From assembly GCA_021769885.1 (NCBI GenBank), contig JAETSA010000002.1, forward strand, positions 1-64,000: a stretch of DNA of 64,000 nt, written 5' to 3'. The notes under the pieces are model-generated. The model had not been told where the DNA came from, made no database searches, and was given only the letters and a program-made list of their open reading frames with translations. Below are positions 32,949-42,482 of this stretch, piece by piece (position 1 is the stretch's first letter; every line of letters begins with the position of its first letter). Both the position numbers and the translations under genes were made by a program. Source of the stretch: Bacillota bacterium. Its GTDB lineage: Bacteria > Bacillota > Clostridia > Oscillospirales > Acutalibacteraceae.

Positions 32949-34871
32949 ATGAACAGTGGATTTGTAAAGGTACGCGCCGCCTCGCCGCGTGTAAGTGTGG
33001 GCGGTGTGCGAAAAAATTTAGAAAATGCACTCGCGGAAATCGAGCTTGCAAAAAAAGACAGGGTGAAGATTTTAACCTTTCCCGAGCTGTATCTTTCGGG
33101 CTACACCTGCGGTGATTTGTTTTTGCAGAAAACGCTGACAGATGCGTGTATGCGCGCCCTCGAAACGATTTGTGAAAAAACCGAAGATTTGGATATGATC
33201 ATTTGCATCGGACTGCCTGTGCGTGCGGACAATCGTCTCTATAACTGCGCGGCGGTGCTTTTTCGCGGAGAGATTTTGGGATTCGTGCCGAAAACGTATA
33301 TTCCGAATTACGGGGAATATTACGAAAAGCGTTGGTTTGCGAGTGGGGCAGAAATCAAAGATGATAATTGGGGACGCTTTTCCTACGGATTTCAGTCAAA
33401 CTTAACCTTTCGCCTCTCCCCTGACATCGTTCTCGGTGTGGAAATCTGTGAGGATTTGTGGGTACCGAATCCGCCGAGTACAGAGCTTGCACTTTCGGGT
33501 GCAAACATTATTGTAAATCTTTCGGCGAGTAACGAGGCGGTTACAAAGAACGATTACCGCAAAAGCATTATTGCCGCGCAGAGTGCAAAATGCTTCTGCG
33601 CATATGTATACGCTTCGGCGGGTGTCGGCGAATCCTCTACGGATTTGGTGTTTTCGGGGGCTTGCACGATTGCGGAAAACGGCGCGATTTTAGCCGAGGG
33701 CGAACGGTTCGCCTTTGACGGCAGCCGCTGTACGGCAGATATTGATATAGATAAGTTGAATGCGGAACGGATTCGGAACGGGTCGTTTTCGGATAATTTT
33801 CATTGGGAGAAAAATTCTATTTTTGAAAACTATGTAGTTGCAAATGAGAATGGCGCGGCAGAAACCGATTTTGCCGACATCACCCGTACCTTTGACCCGC
33901 ATCCGTTTGTGCCGTCGAATTCGGCGGAGAAGGACGAGCGCTGCCGTGAGATTTTGGCGATTCAAAGCCACGGTCTTGCGAAGCGGCTGTCACATACGGG
34001 ACTGCAAAAAGCCGTTATCGGCATTTCGGGCGGTTTGGATTCCACACTTGCGCTGTTGGTTTCCGTCCGCGCGATGGAGATTTTGAAGCTCCCGCCCGAA
34101 AATATTCTTTGTGTAACGATGCCGGGCTTCGGCACGACAGACCGCACCTACCACAATGCGGTGGCGCTCATCAAAGCATTCGGCGCGCAGTTTTTGGAGA
34201 TTCCGATTCGCGACGCGGCGATGCAGCATATGAAAGATATCGGACACGACCCGCAAATTCACGACATCACCTATGAAAACACACAGGCGCGGGAACGCAC
34301 GCAGATTCTAATGGATTTGGCGAATAAGAACGGCGGAATTTTGGTGGGTACAGGCGATTTAAGTGAACTGGCACTCGGCTGGTGCACCTACAACGCCGAC
34401 CATATGAGTATGTACGGCGTAAATGCCGGCGTACCGAAAACTTTGGTGCGCCATTTAGTGGAAAACGAGGCGGAGCACCTGCCGAAAGAGATTGCCGACA
34501 TTTTATATGATGTGTTGGATACCCCCGTCAGCCCCGAGTTGCTCCCGCCCGACGAAAACGGCAAAATCCAGCAAAAGACCGAGGATACGCTTGGCCCTTA
34601 CGAGGTGCACGATTTCTATTTATATCATTTCCTGCGGTTCGGCACACGTCCCGAAAAAATGCTGTTTATGGCAAGCCGCGCGTTTTCGGGCGTTTATACG
34701 GAAGAGCAGTTAAAGCGTTGGCTTCGGCTGTTTATCAAGCGATTTTTCAATAATCAATTTAAGCGTTCCTGCCTGCCCGACGGCCCGAAGGTCGGCTCTG
34801 TAAGCCTTTCTCCGCGCGGGGACTGGCGTATGCCGTCCGATGCGGATATGGAAATTTGGCTGGAATTTTAA
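32949..34871 (+). CDS. nadE: glutamine-dependent NAD+ synthetase
   Basis: A 640-residue two-domain enzyme that makes NAD+ from deamido-NAD using glutamine nitrogen. The N-terminal nitrilase-type glutaminase (about 1-290) has TFPELYLSGYTCGDLF, the lysine region and the catalytic cysteine in GVEICEDLWVPNPP. The synthetase domain has the ATP loop VIGISGGLDSTLALL and the GDLSELALGWCTY stretch. GAGGG precedes the ATG. Single gene with its own terminator. Confidence 0.96.
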   Translation: MNSGFVKVRAASPRVSVGGVRKNLENALAEIELAKKDRVKILTFPELYLSGYTCGDLFLQKTLTDACMRALETICEKTEDLDMIICIGLPVRADNRLYNCAAVLFRGEILGFVPKTYIPNYGEYYEKRWFASGAEIKDDNWGRFSYGFQSNLTFRLSPDIVLGVEICEDLWVPNPPSTELALSGANIIVNLSASNEAVTKNDYRKSIIAAQSAKCFCAYVYASAGVGESSTDLVFSGACTIAENGAILAEGERFAFDGSRCTADIDIDKLNAERIRNGSFSDNFHWEKNSIFENYVVANENGAAETDFADITRTFDPHPFVPSNSAEKDERCREILAIQSHGLAKRLSHTGLQKAVIGISGGLDSTLALLVSVRAMEILKLPPENILCVTMPGFGTTDRTYHNAVALIKAFGAQFLEIPIRDAAMQHMKDIGHDPQIHDITYENTQARERTQILMDLANKNGGILVGTGDLSELALGWCTYNADHMSMYGVNAGVPKTLVRHLVENEAEHLPKEIADILYDVLDTPVSPELLPPDENGKIQQKTEDTLGPYEVHDFYLYHFLRFGTRPEKMLFMASRAFSGVYTEEQLKRWLRLFIKRFFNNQFKRSCLPDGPKVGSVSLSPRGDWRMPSDADMEIWLEF

Positions 34872-34898
34872 AGCGCAAAATCCATTTTCCACACAGTG

Positions 34899-34926
34899 AA
34901 ACCCTGTACGCAGTTGTACAGGGTTT
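34899..34926 (+). terminator. nadE terminator
   Basis: AACCCTGTAC (34900-34909) pairs with GTACAGGGTT (34915-34924), followed by a T tract. Confidence 0.88.
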
Positions 34927-34929
34927 TTG

Positions 34930-35200
34930 TTTTGGGGCGGATGCGGAGGAGTTGCATAAGGTTGGATAGACGGTAGGGGCGCGCATTGCGCGTCCGCGAT
35001 TTGTGCGATGTTTGACATACCGCAGGGACAGCCCGGGCTCGCTGTCCGCTTTTTCGTACACGGGTCGTCGAGGACGCCGACCCCTACAGCGTAGGGCGCG
35101 GGCTTGCTCGCGCCGTGGAATCTCACACTGCACAAGATAAATTTGATTTGCAAATCGTAGGGAACGACCGGAGACGCGTTCCGTGCACTCACAGCGATTT
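34930..35200. repeat. palindromic intergenic repeats
   Basis: No gene. It includes GTAGGGGCGCGCATTGCGCG then TCCGCG (34974-34999), GGTCGTCGAGGACGCCGACC then CCTACA, and TTTGCAAATCGTAGGGAACG, all built from a variable stem next to a constant CCCTAC or GTAGGG tag. Confidence 0.65.
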
Positions 35201-35440
35201 TCACTCCAGTGCAAAATCCGCATTGGTAAACATATCGGCAAATTTTATGTTAAACTCTCGGTTCAGATTCTGAAAGACGCTACAGCGCACGCCATCGGGA
35301 AAGTGATTTTGTTCAATTTTTTGCAAGCTTGCAACGCTGACGCCCAGCCTTTTTGCCATTTCCTGTTGTGACAAATTGTTTTGTATACGTAGGAAGCGGA
35401 TTTTCCGACAAAGCAAAGCCAATTCAGCATCTGTGTACAT
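35201..35440 (-). CDS. XRE family transcriptional regulator
   Basis: A 79-residue Cro/CI-type protein: ALLCRKIRFLRIQNNLSQQE, then MAKRLGVSVASLQKIEQNHF. Perfect ribosome site GGAGG seven bases before ATG 35440. A long structured leader with a UUCG-capped terminator lies directly upstream, so its expression is probably set by attenuation. No clear partner gene; its targets are unknown. Confidence 0.87.
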   Translation of the reverse strand: MYTDAELALLCRKIRFLRIQNNLSQQEMAKRLGVSVASLQKIEQNHFPDGVRCSVFQNLNREFNIKFADMFTNADFALE

Positions 35441-35629
35441 CTTTTTACCTCCGATAAATAAAAAAAGTGCGCAGCCGAAGCCACGCACGAAAAATGCATA
35501 GCTCCCAACTGTCGCCAAACAAATTCAAACAAACCGATACAAGTATGCTGAATTAGAGCATGCATTTTTACCAAAAGATAAAAAATACACACCTATATCG
35601 GTTAAAATATTGAATTTGTTTGGCATTTT
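35441..35629 (-). ncRNA. structured leader RNA of the XRE gene, possible riboswitch-like attenuator
   Basis: Read leftward from about 35623: a 15-bp perfect stem (GCCAAACAAATTCAA at 35513-35527 with its complement at 35609-35623), an inner stem (ACCGATA 35532-35538 with TATCGGT 35595-35601), further small hairpins, then a terminator, GTGCGTGGC-TTCG-GCTGCGCAC (35487-35466) with six T residues, ending about 20 bases before the gene. GAGCATGCATTTTT (35555-35568) can also pair with AAAAATGCATAGCTC (35489-35503), which is incompatible in simple nesting with the first stem: a pseudoknot or a switch. No known riboswitch class recognised. Confidence 0.6.
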
Positions 35630-35659
35630 TAGTATATCATTCTCGGCACGTTTCGTCAA
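35630..35659 (-). promoter_or_regulatory. promoter of the structured leader
   Basis: Minus strand TTGACG (35659-35654), 18 bp, TATACT (35635-35630). The predicted start falls at the first base of the 15-bp closing stem. Confidence 0.65.
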
Positions 35660-35688
35660 TCTCAAATTTATTTTGTTCTGATTGAGAT

Positions 35689-35915
35689 TCTTCGCTATCG
35701 CGCAGAATGACGGTAGGGGCGAACTGCGTTCGCCCGCGGGCTACGCGCAATCGCCCCTACGAAGTTACACACAGAACAGCCTAAATTCGATTTGCAAATC
35801 GTAGGGGACGCTGCCCTCAGCGTCCCGCGAAATTTTATCAGACTTCTGCGGGCGGTGCGTTACCGTTGGGTTGGGGGGGATTTTGCGGAACGACACAGGG
35901 GTCGTTCCCTACATA
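35689..35915. repeat. palindromic intergenic repeats
   Basis: No gene. GAGATTCTTCGCTatcgcgcAGAATGACG (copy of the 21550 motif) leads into GTAGGGGCGAACTGCGTTCG, then CCC; next come a TTTGCAAATCGTAGGGGACG unit with GCTGCCCTCAGCGTCCCGCG, and GGAACGACacaggGGTCGTTCC then CTAC near 35886-35912. Confidence 0.65.
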
Positions 35916-35952
35916 TTTGCCACATTTCTGCGTGCTCTTTGTATAAGTAAAT

Positions 35953-35987
35953 CCCCGCATCCTGTTCGATATGTACAGGATGCGGGG
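35953..35987. terminator. terminator downstream of the dCMP deaminase operon
   Basis: CCCCGCATCCTGT (35953-35965) pairs perfectly with ACAGGATGCGGGG (35975-35987). It likely ends the leftward nrdD-nrdG-deaminase transcript. Confidence 0.75.
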
Positions 35988-36069
35988 GGATGTAATTATG
36001 CAGATTGAATTGTGCGAATTTAATTGTACAGATCGAATTGTGCGGATGTGTTCTATGCGGTGTTTTGCT

Positions 36070-36558
36070 TTAATAGCCCTTTGTGCCCTCTAAGGATTCG
36101 TCGTCATCAATCCATTTTTGCACGTGGACAATGCGGTAATCGTCTTTGGTATCGCGGATAATTACGTGTGCAATGCCTGCATTGATGATTTGACGCTTGC
36201 ACATCGAGCAGCTGTTGGCGTTTTTGACATATTCGCCTGTATCGCATTCAATACCGACCAAGTAAAGGGTACTGCCGAGCATTTTATTGCGCGAAGAGCT
36301 GATGATGGCGTTTGCTTCGGCATGGACGCTTCGGCAAAGCTCATACCGCTCGCCGCGCGGCACTTCCAATTTTTGCCGCACGCAATAATGCAAATCCGTG
36401 CAGTTTTTCCGTCCGCGTGGTGCGCCGACATATCCTGTGGAAATCACTTCATCGTTCTGCACGATAACTGCGCCGTAATGCCGCCGCAGGCAGGTACTTC
36501 TTTGCGAAACGATTTCTGCCAAATCCAAATAATAATTGATTTTGTCACGTCTTTCCAT
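36070..36558 (-). CDS. deoxycytidylate (dCMP) deaminase family protein
   Basis: A 162-residue zinc deaminase of the ComEB/dCMP deaminase family, feeding dUMP to thymidylate synthesis. The zinc histidine and catalytic glutamate are in VHAEANAI; the two zinc cysteines are in SCSMCKRQI, where Ser replaces the usual Pro. GGAG precedes the ATG. It follows nrdG by 18 bp, so deoxynucleotide production and interconversion are grouped here. Confidence 0.92.
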   Translation of the reverse strand: MERRDKINYYLDLAEIVSQRSTCLRRHYGAVIVQNDEVISTGYVGAPRGRKNCTDLHYCVRQKLEVPRGERYELCRSVHAEANAIISSSRNKMLGSTLYLVGIECDTGEYVKNANSCSMCKRQIINAGIAHVIIRDTKDDYRIVHVQKWIDDDESLEGTKGY

Positions 36559-36576
36559 AAGCTTTCTCCTGCTCTT

Positions 36577-37101
36577 TTATGATTTTGCCGACCACCAAAC
36601 GATTTGTCCGCTTTTGAGGGTTTTCGGCACGTCAATAAGCCTTTGATTTTCACTGCCGCGGAATTGCAGGGAGATATTGCGCTTTTCCTCTACAAACTCG
36701 CCGTCCACAAGCACATCGACCATCGAAAGCATCTCGTCCGTTACGGCGCAACGCGCGCGGCTCTCCCCTGTCAGTTCTTCAAAGGTATAGCCCGAAAATG
36801 CCCAAACCGTTTTTTCGGGCAATTCTTTTCGAATCCGCCGCAAAAGCTTTATCAGTTCCGCTTGATTCTGCGGCTCGAACGGTTCGCCGCCGAGCAGTGT
36901 TAAACCGTCGATAAACGCAGGACGCAGGGCTTCTATGAGTTCATCCTCGGTTGCCTTTGTATAGTTCTGCCCGTAGTCAAAGCTCCAGGTTTCGGGCTGA
37001 AAACAGCCTTTGCAATGGTGGGTACAGCCCGAAACGAACAGCACCACACGCACACCGATGCCGTTGGCGATATCTCTTTTTTTAATTGCTCCGTAGCGCA
37101 T
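36577..37101 (-). CDS. nrdG: anaerobic ribonucleotide reductase activating protein
   Basis: A 174-residue radical-SAM activase. SGCTHHCKGCFQPE is the CxxxCxxC 4Fe-4S cluster motif, and TLLGGEPFEPQN the SAM-binding GGE region. It generates the glycyl radical on NrdD under anaerobic conditions. Its ATG overlaps the nrdD stop codon (TAATG at 37103-37099), so translation is coupled. Confidence 0.96.
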   Translation of the reverse strand: MRYGAIKKRDIANGIGVRVVLFVSGCTHHCKGCFQPETWSFDYGQNYTKATEDELIEALRPAFIDGLTLLGGEPFEPQNQAELIKLLRRIRKELPEKTVWAFSGYTFEELTGESRARCAVTDEMLSMVDVLVDGEFVEEKRNISLQFRGSENQRLIDVPKTLKSGQIVWWSAKS

Positions 37102-39284
37102 TACAGATGCAACACTCTTTCTTTAATTTCCTGCGTTCTGCCCTGATTCCAGAACTGCGAACCGATGTAGCCGCAGGTACGTCTTGCGACGTTCATTTTG
37201 TCCTGATCGCGGTTGCCGCAGTTCGGGCATTCCCAAACAAGCTTGCCGTCCTCTTCGACAATCTGAATTTCGCCGTCGTAGCCACACACTTGGCAATAGT
37301 CGCTCTTGGTGTTCAATTCCGCATACATAATGTTATCGTAAATGAATTTTACGACCTCTAAAACAGCGGGAATATTCTGCTGCATATTCGGCACTTCGAC
37401 ATAGGAAATCGCGCCGCCGGGCGACAATGCCTGGAATTTAGACTCGCGCGCGAGTTTTTCGAACGCGTCAATTTCCTCTGTCACGTGGATATGATAGGAA
37501 TTGGTGATATAGTTGCGGTCAGTGACACCCGGAATAATGCCGAAACGCTTTTGCAAACATTTCGCAAATTTATAGGTCGTGGACTCCAGCGGTGTGCCGT
37601 ACAGAGAATAGTGAATATTCTCCGCATTGCGCCATTTTAAGCACGCATCGTTGAGTGCCTGCATCACGCGCAGACCGAAGGCTTCGCCCTCGGGGTCAGT
37701 CAAGCGCTTGCCTGTGACCTCATAGACGCACTCCCAAAGACCTGCATAGCCGAGAGAAATGGTGGAATAGCCGCCGTGGAGCAGTTTGTCAATCGTTTCG
37801 CCTTTTTTGAGTCTTGCCAATGCGCCGTACTGCCACAAAATCGGTGCGGCGTCGGAAAGCGTACCCTCTAAGCGCTCGTGTCTGCACTGCAGTGCTCTGT
37901 GGCAAAGCTCCAAGCGGTCCTCGAGAATCTCCCAGAATTTGCTTTCATCCTTTTTCTCACGGCACGCCGTGCAGGCAACGTCCACCAAGTTAATGGTGAC
38001 AACGCCTTGATTGAAGCGGCCGTAATATTTCGGCTTGCCGTTTTCATCGACCCACGGGGTCAAGAAGCTGCGGCAGCCCATACAAGTATAGCAGTTCCCG
38101 TTGCCGTTGTCGTCGATTTTCAACTCCAGCATAATTTTTTCGGAGATGTAGTCAGGCACCATCCGCTTTGCGGTACATTTTGCCGCAAGCTCGGTTAAGT
38201 ACCAGTATTCGGAGTCCTCGTGGATATTGTCCTCTTCCAAAACATAGATAAGCTTCGGGAACGCAGGTGTGACCCACACGCCCGCCTCATTTTTCGTGCC
38301 GATGATGCGCTGGTTGAGCACTTCTTCAATAATAATGGCAAGGTCTTTCTTTTCCTGCTCGTTTTTCGCCTCGTTAAGATACATAAAGACGGTGACGAAC
38401 GGTGCCTGTCCGTTGGTGGTCAGCAATGTTACGACCTGATACTGAATGGTCTGCACGCCGCGCTGAATCTCCTCGCGCACACGCTTTTCAACCAAGTTAT
38501 CGATTTGCTCTGCCGTCGCTTCAATGCCGAATTTCTGCATTTCATCCGCCAGCTGACGGCGAATCTTTTCACGGGAAATCTGCACAAAGGGTGCCAAATG
38601 CGCAAGCGAGATAGACTGCCCGCCGTACTGATTGGAGGCAACCTGTGCAATAATCTGTGTGGCGATGTTGCACGCAGTGGAGAACGAGTGGGGCTTTTCA
38701 ATCATTGTATCGGAAATGACTGTGCCGTTTTGAAGCATATCCTCCAAATTCACCAAGTCGCAGTTGTGCATATGCTGTGCGAAATAGTCGGCATCGTGGA
38801 AGTGGATAATACCCTCCTCGTGCGCTTTGACGATATCGTCAGGCAACAAAATACGCTTGGTCAGGTCTTTCGACACCTCGCCCGCCATATAGTCGCGCTG
38901 AACGGAGTTAACCGTGGGGTTTTTATTGGAATTTTCCTGCTTGACCTCTTCGTTGTTGCACTCAATCAAAGAAAGAATCTGGTTGTCGGTCGTATTGGCA
39001 ACACGCGCAAGGTTACGGGTGAAGCGATAACGGATATACCGTTTCGCGGTTTCGGGTGCGCCCTGCAAAATGATGTGCGTTTCGACAAGCTCCTGCACCT
39101 CTTCCACCGTAAGCGCACGGCCGATGTCGTTGATATAGTCCTCAATCACCAAGGAGATATAATCAATTTGGCGGTCGGTCAATTCCTTTGCGCCCTCGGT
39201 TTCGTTGTTCGCTTTTGCAATCGCGTTTTTGATTTTCTGCCGCTCAAAGGTTTCCTCCGAGCCGTTTCTTTTAATGATTTTCAT
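37101..39284 (-). CDS. nrdD: anaerobic ribonucleoside-triphosphate reductase
   Basis: A 727-residue class III reductase that makes dNTPs from NTPs without oxygen. An ATP-cone starts at residue 1 (MKIIKRNGSEETFERQKI); the C-terminus holds the zinc site (CQVCGYDG ... CPNCGNRD) and the glycyl-radical motif RRTCGYIGSQFWNQGR. ATG 39284 follows GGAGA by seven bases. Promoter and two NrdR-like boxes lie upstream, fitting repression by the ATP-cone protein NrdR when dATP is high. Confidence 0.97.
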   Translation of the reverse strand: MKIIKRNGSEETFERQKIKNAIAKANNETEGAKELTDRQIDYISLVIEDYINDIGRALTVEEVQELVETHIILQGAPETAKRYIRYRFTRNLARVANTTDNQILSLIECNNEEVKQENSNKNPTVNSVQRDYMAGEVSKDLTKRILLPDDIVKAHEEGIIHFHDADYFAQHMHNCDLVNLEDMLQNGTVISDTMIEKPHSFSTACNIATQIIAQVASNQYGGQSISLAHLAPFVQISREKIRRQLADEMQKFGIEATAEQIDNLVEKRVREEIQRGVQTIQYQVVTLLTTNGQAPFVTVFMYLNEAKNEQEKKDLAIIIEEVLNQRIIGTKNEAGVWVTPAFPKLIYVLEEDNIHEDSEYWYLTELAAKCTAKRMVPDYISEKIMLELKIDDNGNGNCYTCMGCRSFLTPWVDENGKPKYYGRFNQGVVTINLVDVACTACREKKDESKFWEILEDRLELCHRALQCRHERLEGTLSDAAPILWQYGALARLKKGETIDKLLHGGYSTISLGYAGLWECVYEVTGKRLTDPEGEAFGLRVMQALNDACLKWRNAENIHYSLYGTPLESTTYKFAKCLQKRFGIIPGVTDRNYITNSYHIHVTEEIDAFEKLARESKFQALSPGGAISYVEVPNMQQNIPAVLEVVKFIYDNIMYAELNTKSDYCQVCGYDGEIQIVEEDGKLVWECPNCGNRDQDKMNVARRTCGYIGSQFWNQGRTQEIKERVLHL

Positions 39285-39332
39285 AGCCGATTCTCCGTTA
39301 TCATATGTAATATCTTGTTGCAATGCTTGATT

Positions 39333-39422
39333 ATTCTACTACATCTTGTGGAGATTTGCAATAGGTAAAATACAATATATTGAATATTTTTCTAATTTTT
39401 TTGAATTTGCTTCTATATATTG
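39333..39422 (-). promoter_or_regulatory. nrdD promoter with two NrdR-like boxes
   Basis: Minus strand TTGCAA (39361-39356), 17 bp, TAGAAT (39338-39333). CAATATATTG (39373-39382) and CTATATATTG (39413-39422) both match the NrdR core CWATATATWG and lie 40 bp apart, close to four helical turns. Confidence 0.65.
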
Positions 39423-39502
39423 TGCAGGTTTTGCAGTCCTGCCGTAAAACTTGTACAAAAAAAGAGAGGGCTTTTTGGGAAGTTTGCTAAATTTTGGAAA
39501 TA

Positions 39503-39533
39503 AAAAAATCGGGCGACCGAATCGACCGCCCGA
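39503..39533 (-). terminator. rpoD operon terminator
   Basis: Minus strand TCGGGCG (39533-39527) pairs with CGCCCGA (39515-39509) around a partly self-paired loop, followed by seven T residues. Confidence 0.82.
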
Positions 39534-39556
39534 AATACACATACAATGCGAAAACA

Positions 39557-40654
39557 TCAATCTAAAAAGTCTTTTAATTTTTTACTGCGGCTGGGGTGGC
39601 GCAGTTTGCGCAGTGCTTTGGCTTCGATTTGGCGGATGCGCTCACGCGTGACCCCAAATTCACTGCCGACCTCCTCCAAGGTGCGCGGATGCCCGTCCTC
39701 AAGACCGAACCGCAGGGAAAGCACCTTTGCTTCCCGCATCGTCAAGGTCTTGAGCACTTCATTGAGCTGTTCTTTCAAAAGCAGCATTGAGGCAGCATCG
39801 GCAGGTGCCAATGCGTCATCATCGGGAATAAAGTCGCCCAGGTGGCTGTCCTCTTCCTCACCGATGGGGGTTTCCAAAGAAACCGGCTCCTGCGACACAC
39901 GCAAAATCTCGCGTACTTTTTCGACCGGCATATTGATTTCCGCCGCAATTTCCTCTGCCGTCGGATCTCTGCCGTTTTTATGCAGCAGCTGGCTGTTGGT
40001 CTTTTTCACCTTATTGATGGTTTCCACCATATGCACGGGGATGCGGATGGTACGCGCCTGGTCAGCGATAGCGCGGGTGATAGCCTGACGAATCCACCAA
40101 GTGGCATACGTGGAAAATTTGAAGCCCTTGGTATAATCAAACTTGTCCACTGCCTTAATCAAACCGAGGTTGCCTTCCTGAATCAAATCCAAAAACTGCA
40201 TACCGCGACCGACATAGCGTTTCGCAATGCTGACGACCAAACGCAGGTTTGCTTCAGCAAGACGCTGTTTTGCCTGCTGGTCATTGTCGCCGATGCGAAT
40301 GGCGAGTTCAATCTCCTCTTCCGGCGTGAGCAACGGGACGCGGCCGATTTCTTTCAAATAGACCTTAACCGGGTCGTCCATCGCGACATTGCGGGTATCC
40401 GCCGCCGCGGCCGCAGCCTCCTGCCCTTTGGGAAGCTCTGAGTCAAAATTCAGTTCTTCGAGCATGGAATCGTTCATATCGTCGATAATCTCGATATTCT
40501 GCGACTCAATGGTTTCGTAAAGCTTGTCCAGCTCGTCCATATCGAAGTCCATTTCCAAAATGACGGCATCGATTTCCTGCGTGGTCAGCTTTCCGGTTGC
40601 CTTGCCCCGCTCTAACAGGGAAGAAACCGATGTTTTTTTCTCTGTGTTGTCCAT
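39557..40654 (-). CDS. rpoD: primary RNA polymerase sigma factor (sigma A/70)
   Basis: A 365-residue group 1 sigma factor. Region 1.2 starts near residue 90 ([20 protein letters not shown]), region 2 includes [20 protein letters not shown] and [17 protein letters not shown] (-10 recognition), region 4 ends with [20 protein letters not shown] (-35 recognition). Short acidic region 1.1, typical of Firmicutes. GGAG precedes the ATG. Last gene of the dgt-dnaG-rpoD run, 26 bp after dnaG. Confidence 0.97.
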   Translation of the reverse strand: MDNTEKKTSVSSLLERGKATGKLTTQEIDAVILEMDFDMDELDKLYETIESQNIEIIDDMNDSMLEELNFDSELPKGQEAAAAAADTRNVAMDDPVKVYLKEIGRVPLLTPEEEIELAIRIGDNDQQAKQRLAEANLRLVVSIAKRYVGRGMQFLDLIQEGNLGLIKAVDKFDYTKGFKFSTYATWWIRQAITRAIADQARTIRIPVHMVETINKVKKTNSQLLHKNGRDPTAEEIAAEINMPVEKVREILRVSQEPVSLETPIGEEEDSHLGDFIPDDDALAPADAASMLLLKEQLNEVLKTLTMREAKVLSLRFGLEDGHPRTLEEVGSEFGVTRERIRQIEAKALRKLRHPSRSKKLKDFLD

Positions 40655-40680
40655 ACTTTCTCCTTCACTCGTATGTAAAA

Positions 40681-42441
40681 TTAGTTTTGAAACAGCTTTA
40701 AAAAGTCCTCGTCGGAGAGCTCTGACGGCGCCCCTTTCACCGTTTTAGCCTTTTCCTCTGCAATGACTTTTATACAATCCCGACACTCCGACAGTGTATT
40801 GGCAAGCTGTGGAATCAGGGTTTGAATGCGGGCAACCGCACCGATCTCCTCTGCGGAAAATCCGTCCAGTGCGGAAATGGAAAACATTCTGTTTTCGAAA
40901 AGCTGTACCGCAATTTCCGAAAACACGCGCGCATTGAACGATGTGACGAAATTTTCCGCAGTGATTTCTTCCTTAATTTGACTGAAAAACTCCGGATTAT
41001 GCATCAAAGACGCACAAAGCAATTCTTCCGCCTTTGCGGCACGCATATGTTTTGCCCGCTCGGGATTCACGGCATTGATGACCTTGTCCGCTTTTTTTTC
41101 CACATCCTGTGCGTCGCGCAGGACATTTTTCTCACTGTGCTTTATGCGGGTCTGTGCAATTTTTTTCGTCTGCGCTAAAATGGCTTCCTTGGCGACACCG
41201 AGTTCTTCGGAAAGCCGTGCGGCATAGATATCCAATTCCACGGGGCTTCGAAGCTCCGCAAGCACTCTGCACGCCGCTTCGAGAAAACGGTTTTTGCCGT
41301 CGGGTGCAGATACATCGATTCCGTCCCGCGCACGCAGAATACGGTATTCTACATCGTTTGCCGCGCCCTCCAACAAAGATTTAAACCGCGCCGTACCAAA
41401 TTTTTTCAATATTTCGTCAGGGTCCTTGCCGCCCTCCAAATGAATGACCTTGACACGCAAAGTGGTGTTCTCAAACAGGCGCAAGGCTTTCTGCGCCGCC
41501 TTTTGCCCTGCCTCATCGGCATCATAGCAAAGATACACAGCACCCGTATAACGGGAAAGCAAAGCGACCTGATGCTCTGTAAGTGCCGTGCCTAAGCCCG
41601 CCACGGCATTGTCAAAGCCCGCCTGATGGAGCGAAATTACATCCAAATTCCCCTCACAGAGAATCAGAAAATCCTGCGCCGTTTTTTTTGCAAAATTCAG
41701 AGCAAAAATGTTTTCGCCCTTTTTATAAATCAATGTGTCGCTCGTGTTGACATATTTTCGCTGTGCATCGCTTGTCAGCGCTCTGCCGCTGAACGCCAGT
41801 ACATTGCCGCGCAAATCAAGCACAGGGAACATGGCGCGGTCTACAAATGCGTCGTAGTAATGCTTTTTTCCGTTTTTATCGCTCATACGGAGCAAATTTG
41901 CTTCATACAGCTCTAAATCCGTAAAGCCCTGCTTTTTCATAAAGCTCCGAAGCTTGTCCCAACCCGCAGGCGCATAGCCCAAACCGAATTTTCGGATAGT
42001 CGCGTCCGTAAGCCCGCGATTGTGCAAATACTGTAAGCCCGCTTCGCCCTCAGGCGAATACAGTGCGGCATGGAAAAAACGTGCCGCCAAGCGATTGGCT
42101 TCAAACATACGGCGGCGTTTTTCGTAAAGGTCGGAATTGAACTTCTCCTGCGGCATAGCCATTCCGACGCGTTCTGCGAGGTAACGCACCGACTCAATAT
42201 AATCTAAATTTTCAATGTTCTTTATAAATGTAATCACATCGCCGCCGCTCCCGCAGCCGAAGCAATAGTAAGACTGCGTTTCGGGATACACCGTAAACGA
42301 GGGCGTTTTTTCACTGTGGAACGGACAAAGACCTGTCAATATCCGTCCGCGCCGTTTGAGCGACACATAGGAGGACACCGTAGATTCAATATCCGCCCGT
42401 GTGCGCAATTCGGAAAGAAAATCTTCATTTAACTTTGCCAT
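40681..42441 (-). CDS. dnaG: DNA primase
   Basis: A 586-residue primase that lays RNA primers for replication. N-terminal CHC2 zinc finger ([13 protein letters not shown] ... [11 protein letters not shown]), TOPRIM domain with [16 protein letters not shown] and [13 protein letters not shown], and a helical C-terminal domain for DnaB. Normal length. GGGGTGA precedes the ATG. Placed between dgt and rpoD as in many Clostridia. Confidence 0.97.
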   Translation of the reverse strand: MAKLNEDFLSELRTRADIESTVSSYVSLKRRGRILTGLCPFHSEKTPSFTVYPETQSYYCFGCGSGGDVITFIKNIENLDYIESVRYLAERVGMAMPQEKFNSDLYEKRRRMFEANRLAARFFHAALYSPEGEAGLQYLHNRGLTDATIRKFGLGYAPAGWDKLRSFMKKQGFTDLELYEANLLRMSDKNGKKHYYDAFVDRAMFPVLDLRGNVLAFSGRALTSDAQRKYVNTSDTLIYKKGENIFALNFAKKTAQDFLILCEGNLDVISLHQAGFDNAVAGLGTALTEHQVALLSRYTGAVYLCYDADEAGQKAAQKALRLFENTTLRVKVIHLEGGKDPDEILKKFGTARFKSLLEGAANDVEYRILRARDGIDVSAPDGKNRFLEAACRVLAELRSPVELDIYAARLSEELGVAKEAILAQTKKIAQTRIKHSEKNVLRDAQDVEKKADKVINAVNPERAKHMRAAKAEELLCASLMHNPEFFSQIKEEITAENFVTSFNARVFSEIAVQLFENRMFSISALDGFSAEEIGAVARIQTLIPQLANTLSECRDCIKVIAEEKAKTVKGAPSELSDEDFLKLFQN

Positions 42442-42482
42442 TGCGTCACCCCGCTTCCCGTTTTCAATTCAAATTATATCCT

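Noticed and set aside
36001-36050. Direct repeat CAGAT(T/C)GAATTGTGCG as an operator
   Set aside because: Lies downstream of the deaminase stop between terminator and gene end; no promoter nearby and no functional context.
38220-39368. Long plus-strand reading frame opposite nrdD
   Set aside because: It is fully antisense to a certain gene, has no ribosome site or recognisable domain, and its composition reflects nrdD codons.
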